DNA of 64,000 nucleotides from Cloeon dipterum (Eukaryota; Arthropoda; Insecta; Ephemeroptera; Baetidae). Every line of letters begins with the position of its first letter. Position 1 is the stretch's first letter. Shown here piece by piece: positions 60,547-64,000 of this stretch. The position numbers were made by a program, and so were the translations under genes. The notes beneath the pieces are model-generated. The model was not told where the DNA came from. It was given only the letters and a program-made list of their open reading frames with translations, and did no database searches. The stretch covers positions 11,908,545 to 11,972,544 of the forward strand of contig NC_088790.1 of assembly GCF_949628265.1 (NCBI RefSeq), written 5' to 3'.

Positions 60547-60892
60547 CTTCTCCACAGATTCTGCTCGTTTTCTCCATTTATCTGCCGCGGGCTCGGAAAT
60601 TCACTCGGAAATGTCTCCACAATGCGGCCTGGCCCGAAATGAGATTGCAATCCAACAAAAGATTACCTCACTGGTCAACGAAATTGTGTGTACCAGCAGG
60701 TCAATCGAAACTCTGTTCAAACAGGAGTGACAGTCACAAAAAGCAAATAATCACCCTAATAAATCGTATCAGATTTTTACTTTCTAAATGTGGATACCGT
60801 AGATAGCGCATGCTTACTCTTTTTAAAGGTTTCACTCCTCTGAAACATCTTTTTAATTTTCTAATTCAATTAAAATTGCGTTACTTGCTGGT

Positions 60893-61140
60893 TTGCACCT
60901 TTCCAGCATGCGTGATTTGGCTTCACGGGACAAATGTCTAGCGTTTCAATGCAGTCCTCGGTGCGGAGGCAAGTGGCCCTTGAGTGGGCTGGGTCCCTGT
61001 GCGGCCTGGTGCGCCCATGTTATCCGTTCGCGGTGTTATTGGGACCCGGGTTTCAGCATTCGTGCTAGTGCAGTGCGCGCCCTTCCCGGTCCTCCGGTCC
61101 TCGGACAGGGATAAAAAGAGCAAAAAAAATCAATTAATTA
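60893..61140 (+). other. GC-rich segment ending in an A-rich tail, possible retroelement end
   Basis: Between about 60.92 and 61.11 kb the DNA is sharply GC-rich and open in two overlapping frames. It then passes into GGATAAAAAGAGCAAAAAAA and AT-rich sequence. A GC-rich body with an abrupt A-rich 3' tail recalls the end of a SINE or non-LTR element. No reverse transcriptase motif, polymerase III promoter or target-site repeat was confirmed. Confidence 0.25.
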
Positions 61141-64000
61141 TTCAAACCATAATTAAGTCTGTCTAAAAAGCTATCATAAAACAGCCTGAACCGGCAATGA
61201 AGCTGTGCAAAACCGTTTACTTTGCTTACGCTTGGGGAATAACGCACTTTATGCCCTAACTACGTGCAATTTCACGTTTTGCACTTAATTTTAAATATTC
61301 ATCACGTCATATTTTGAGCGCTTGTTGAAATAGAGTGAAAGTTAGTTACCCTAAAATTTGCAGTACATATTGTTTGTAAAATATTGTGTAATCGGTGTTA
61401 AGGTTTTAACAAGAATTTATAAATGCAAAGTAGAATTTAAAGCAGCCAGATTTTAAATGAAATATTTTTGGGGGAGGCAAACTCAAGTTGCATAATATTC
61501 AAATCGCCTTGTTTAATTGGAATTTGTTTTAACTTTTGGATTTAAAAGCCAAATTTCTTGATTTTCCAATCCTATACAGTTTTGGTTGAGTATCAGCATA
61601 TAAGCGCATTTTCAGGGTTTAGAATAAGTCAATTTTGTTGTAATAGTTCTACAAATTGACTAATATAGCTTGCCAAATTTGATTTTAACGAATTAAGGAG
61701 GAGGAGGATTGGACGGTTAAATTAATTGAAAGATGTCAATGCAGTTAGCACTCTTGAATTTTTTCATGGAAGGAGAAAAAATTTGGACAATTTGCTCATT
61801 GATTTTTTACATAGCCACCCCAGCGTTTAGGGTTACGTGTAGGGATGTGTTTAAATGTGAGTCAATAAATGTTGTAGCGACTGGTTTATTTTGTTTTTTA
61901 GTTTTGGACTGGATAAATTTTTCAAAAAATATTTAATTTACTTTTCCTGTTTTACTAAATTTAATATTGAATTTTTCAAACTGTACTGAATAAATTAATT
62001 CCAATTTTATTATTCCATGAAATGGGGCAGTATTTGACAGACAAAACATATTATAGAGGCATAGATTTAAATGAAGACCATTATTTGCAACTAGGACGAT
62101 TGTCAACCATTTTCTTCCATAACTGAAAAACCGCATTTTTGAGCAAAAATGAACTGAGTGTATTTAAAAAATAGATTTACAACAAAATTACTTTAACCAG
62201 CGCCAGAATAGCATAATCGATTTATACCAAAATTAAAAGTCAAAGCAAAAAGCGTGACATACTTTTTGTTCGTGGTTCTGCTCGTCCATTTTTGTAATTT
62301 ACGCTTACTTTTGATATTTCCCTAAAGTTCTTTGCACTTAAGATGGATTCAAACTACCTCCACGAGTTTTTAAACGAAATTTTTAAATCTTTGGGTTCCC
62401 TCTCAGGAAGTGATTTCGAGCCTAGCCCGAATCTTTTGTCCTTTTCCAATTCAAAGGGAATTTTTAATCAAAAACACAAACTAACGCAATTCCCAAGAAG
62501 CGCCTTTCGCGGGCGGGCGATGGCAATCTCGTACACATGCGGCGGACGGAGCACATGTAGCAGAGCAGAGAGAGAGAGAGAGAGAAAGAGTGGAACTAAC
62601 GAGCCAAGTTTCGAACTAACTCGATTGCGCGGAGTGTGTTGCTGCAATGGGTGCGTAATATAATAAGTCACGTCCGCTCGTTCCCTCTGCTGTTCTTGGC
62701 CAAAACTTTTAACGTCGCCGCCGCCCACGCCTCTGGCACAGCAGAGACACTAATTTCGAGTGCGCGCGGAGAATAAGTGGCACGCCGGCCTCTTATCCGC
62801 GCCGCGACTGAATTTTTCACAAGTGACGCAGCGCGCGACACGTAAATCCCAGAGATTAATCACCGTCTCGCACTCAATAATTCATTGCAAAGTCAATGAT
62901 TGCGTTCCCTTCTCAGATGCTTTTCACTTGATAAAAAGTTGGACTTGATTCTCAGAAAATATAAAAAAGCTCTGGTAGAATTTGCGTTTGAATGAGAAAC
63001 TCGGAGCATTTCTTGCCGAACAATGCGTCTTTCACTTCTATTTGTTCTTTTTCTGCGCAGATTTTTTAGGCCTGCTGTCCTGATATTGCTTTAGGTTTTT
63101 AATGGCTGTTGAATTAAACGGCAAACTCGACGACATCTATAAAATTGGTTGTTGCCATGAACACTGATTTGATAAATGTAATTTAGTTTCAAATATCAAA
63201 CTAATTCTGTATGACGGGATTGCTGAGATTCTGCAAAATTAGTCGATTATGCTTAAGTACAATTTTATTTTCAATTGTTTCAATCGGTTTTCCTGAAAGC
63301 AATTACAAACTGTTTTAATTTTATTTATGGCTTTATCATGGCTTTTCAAAATTTGAAATTTCTCCTTTGCTGATTTCTTTATCAATGTTTTCCTTCCAAT
63401 GAGGATAAATTATCCCTGTGTTTCCTTCAGTAATGCTACGATGAAATCAATTAAAATGTAGCCCTCGTAGTCAAATTATTATAATACTTATAAACACGTT
63501 CATCGGATTATTAGCTTCTCTTCTCGAATTTCGATGAAAGGGCATACTGAAATTTTTAAAAAGGGGCCTGACTGTGACTGGTGGCGTAGTCCACAGAAAA
63601 ATCCCAAAATTGAGATGACAATTCAATTTAATTGAAGTTTATTGGTCGTAAATACGTTAATGTATAACAAGTCAAAATCAAAAAACATGCGGCACTACAG
63701 GTAAACAGGTTAACTAACCCCCTGCCTGGGAGGGTATAGCCGTAATAAGCCCACACTAGTAAAATGCAAAAAGTAAAGACATCACAAAAAAGATACGCTT
63801 TAATATCAAACTGTAACAATGCCTTGCCGAACAGTCTTTCAGTGCAGGCGGCATATCATTCCCTTCTTTTACGACTTGATATTTATACGCATTTTTGCCG
63901 AGGCTGGTGCGAGCACTAAAAATTTCATCTGAATATCTATACTATCGAGATTTATTCATTTTAAGGGATTAATTGGAAAATAATCGATAGTTTGCAGAAA
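61141..64000. other. Intergenic to the window end
   Basis: No exon supported. An island at about 62.5-62.9 kb is GC-rich and has a short GA tract (62567-62584). The last 400 bases may belong to the 3' UTR of a reverse-strand gene that lies beyond the window. Confidence 0.45.
63638..63643 (-). terminator. Tentative reverse-strand poly(A) signal
   Basis: TTTATT (AATAAA on the reverse strand) is followed by GGTCG, with moderately complex sequence upstream to the window edge. It could end a gene whose coding part lies outside the window. Weak evidence: such hexamers are common in AT-rich DNA. Confidence 0.2.

Overview
The window is animal nuclear DNA, most likely from an arthropod and probably an insect. 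It is AT-rich, its genes have many GT-AG introns, and AATAAA poly(A) signals follow the last exons. The species cannot be named from the sequence. Coding exons were joined by hand from splice signals, reading phase and family knowledge. No prokaryotic features, tRNA or rRNA genes, or CRISPR arrays were seen.

Layout. At 0-5.4 kb there is no firm gene, only a possible pair of exons of unknown identity. At 5.5-9.4 kb (+) lies a seven-exon PAQR3-like seven-helix Golgi receptor gene, with a CCAAT box and a perfect CRE just upstream. At 10.5-11.9 kb (-) is a two-exon gene for a secreted proline-rich protein of unknown function. At 15.2-22.2 kb (+) is a phospholipase B1-type GDSL lipase gene with eight coding exons and a probable distant TATA promoter and untranslated first exon. 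From 23.7 to about 47.9 kb (-) runs one long gene for a cytosolic carboxypeptidase 6 (AGBL4) homologue, a tubulin deglutamylase-type zinc peptidase. It has 12 coding exons, including a probable first exon at 47.6 kb, a 10.6-kb first intron and one GC-AG intron. A complete secreted C-type lectin gene (26.2-31.1 kb, +) sits in one of its introns on the opposite strand.

At 53.8-56.1 kb (+) is the most unusual locus: a compact 12-exon gene for a secreted protein made of a cationic Cys-containing segment, a Thr-rich mucin-like domain and two C-type lectin domains. All eleven introns are only 44-67 nt, and the two lectin domains share the same exon and phase layout. The rest, about 48-53.8 and 56-64 kb, is non-coding as far as can be seen. 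It holds GC-rich or pyrimidine-rich islands, long CT/GA microsatellites (one 119 nt), a decayed Ty3/gypsy pol fragment, a GC-rich structured block and a 20-bp perfect palindrome.

The genes do not form one pathway. PAQR3 and CCP6 are conserved housekeeping or signalling genes. The two lectins, and perhaps the secreted lipase and Pro-rich protein, are secreted products that could act in immunity, mucus or digestion; that link is inference.
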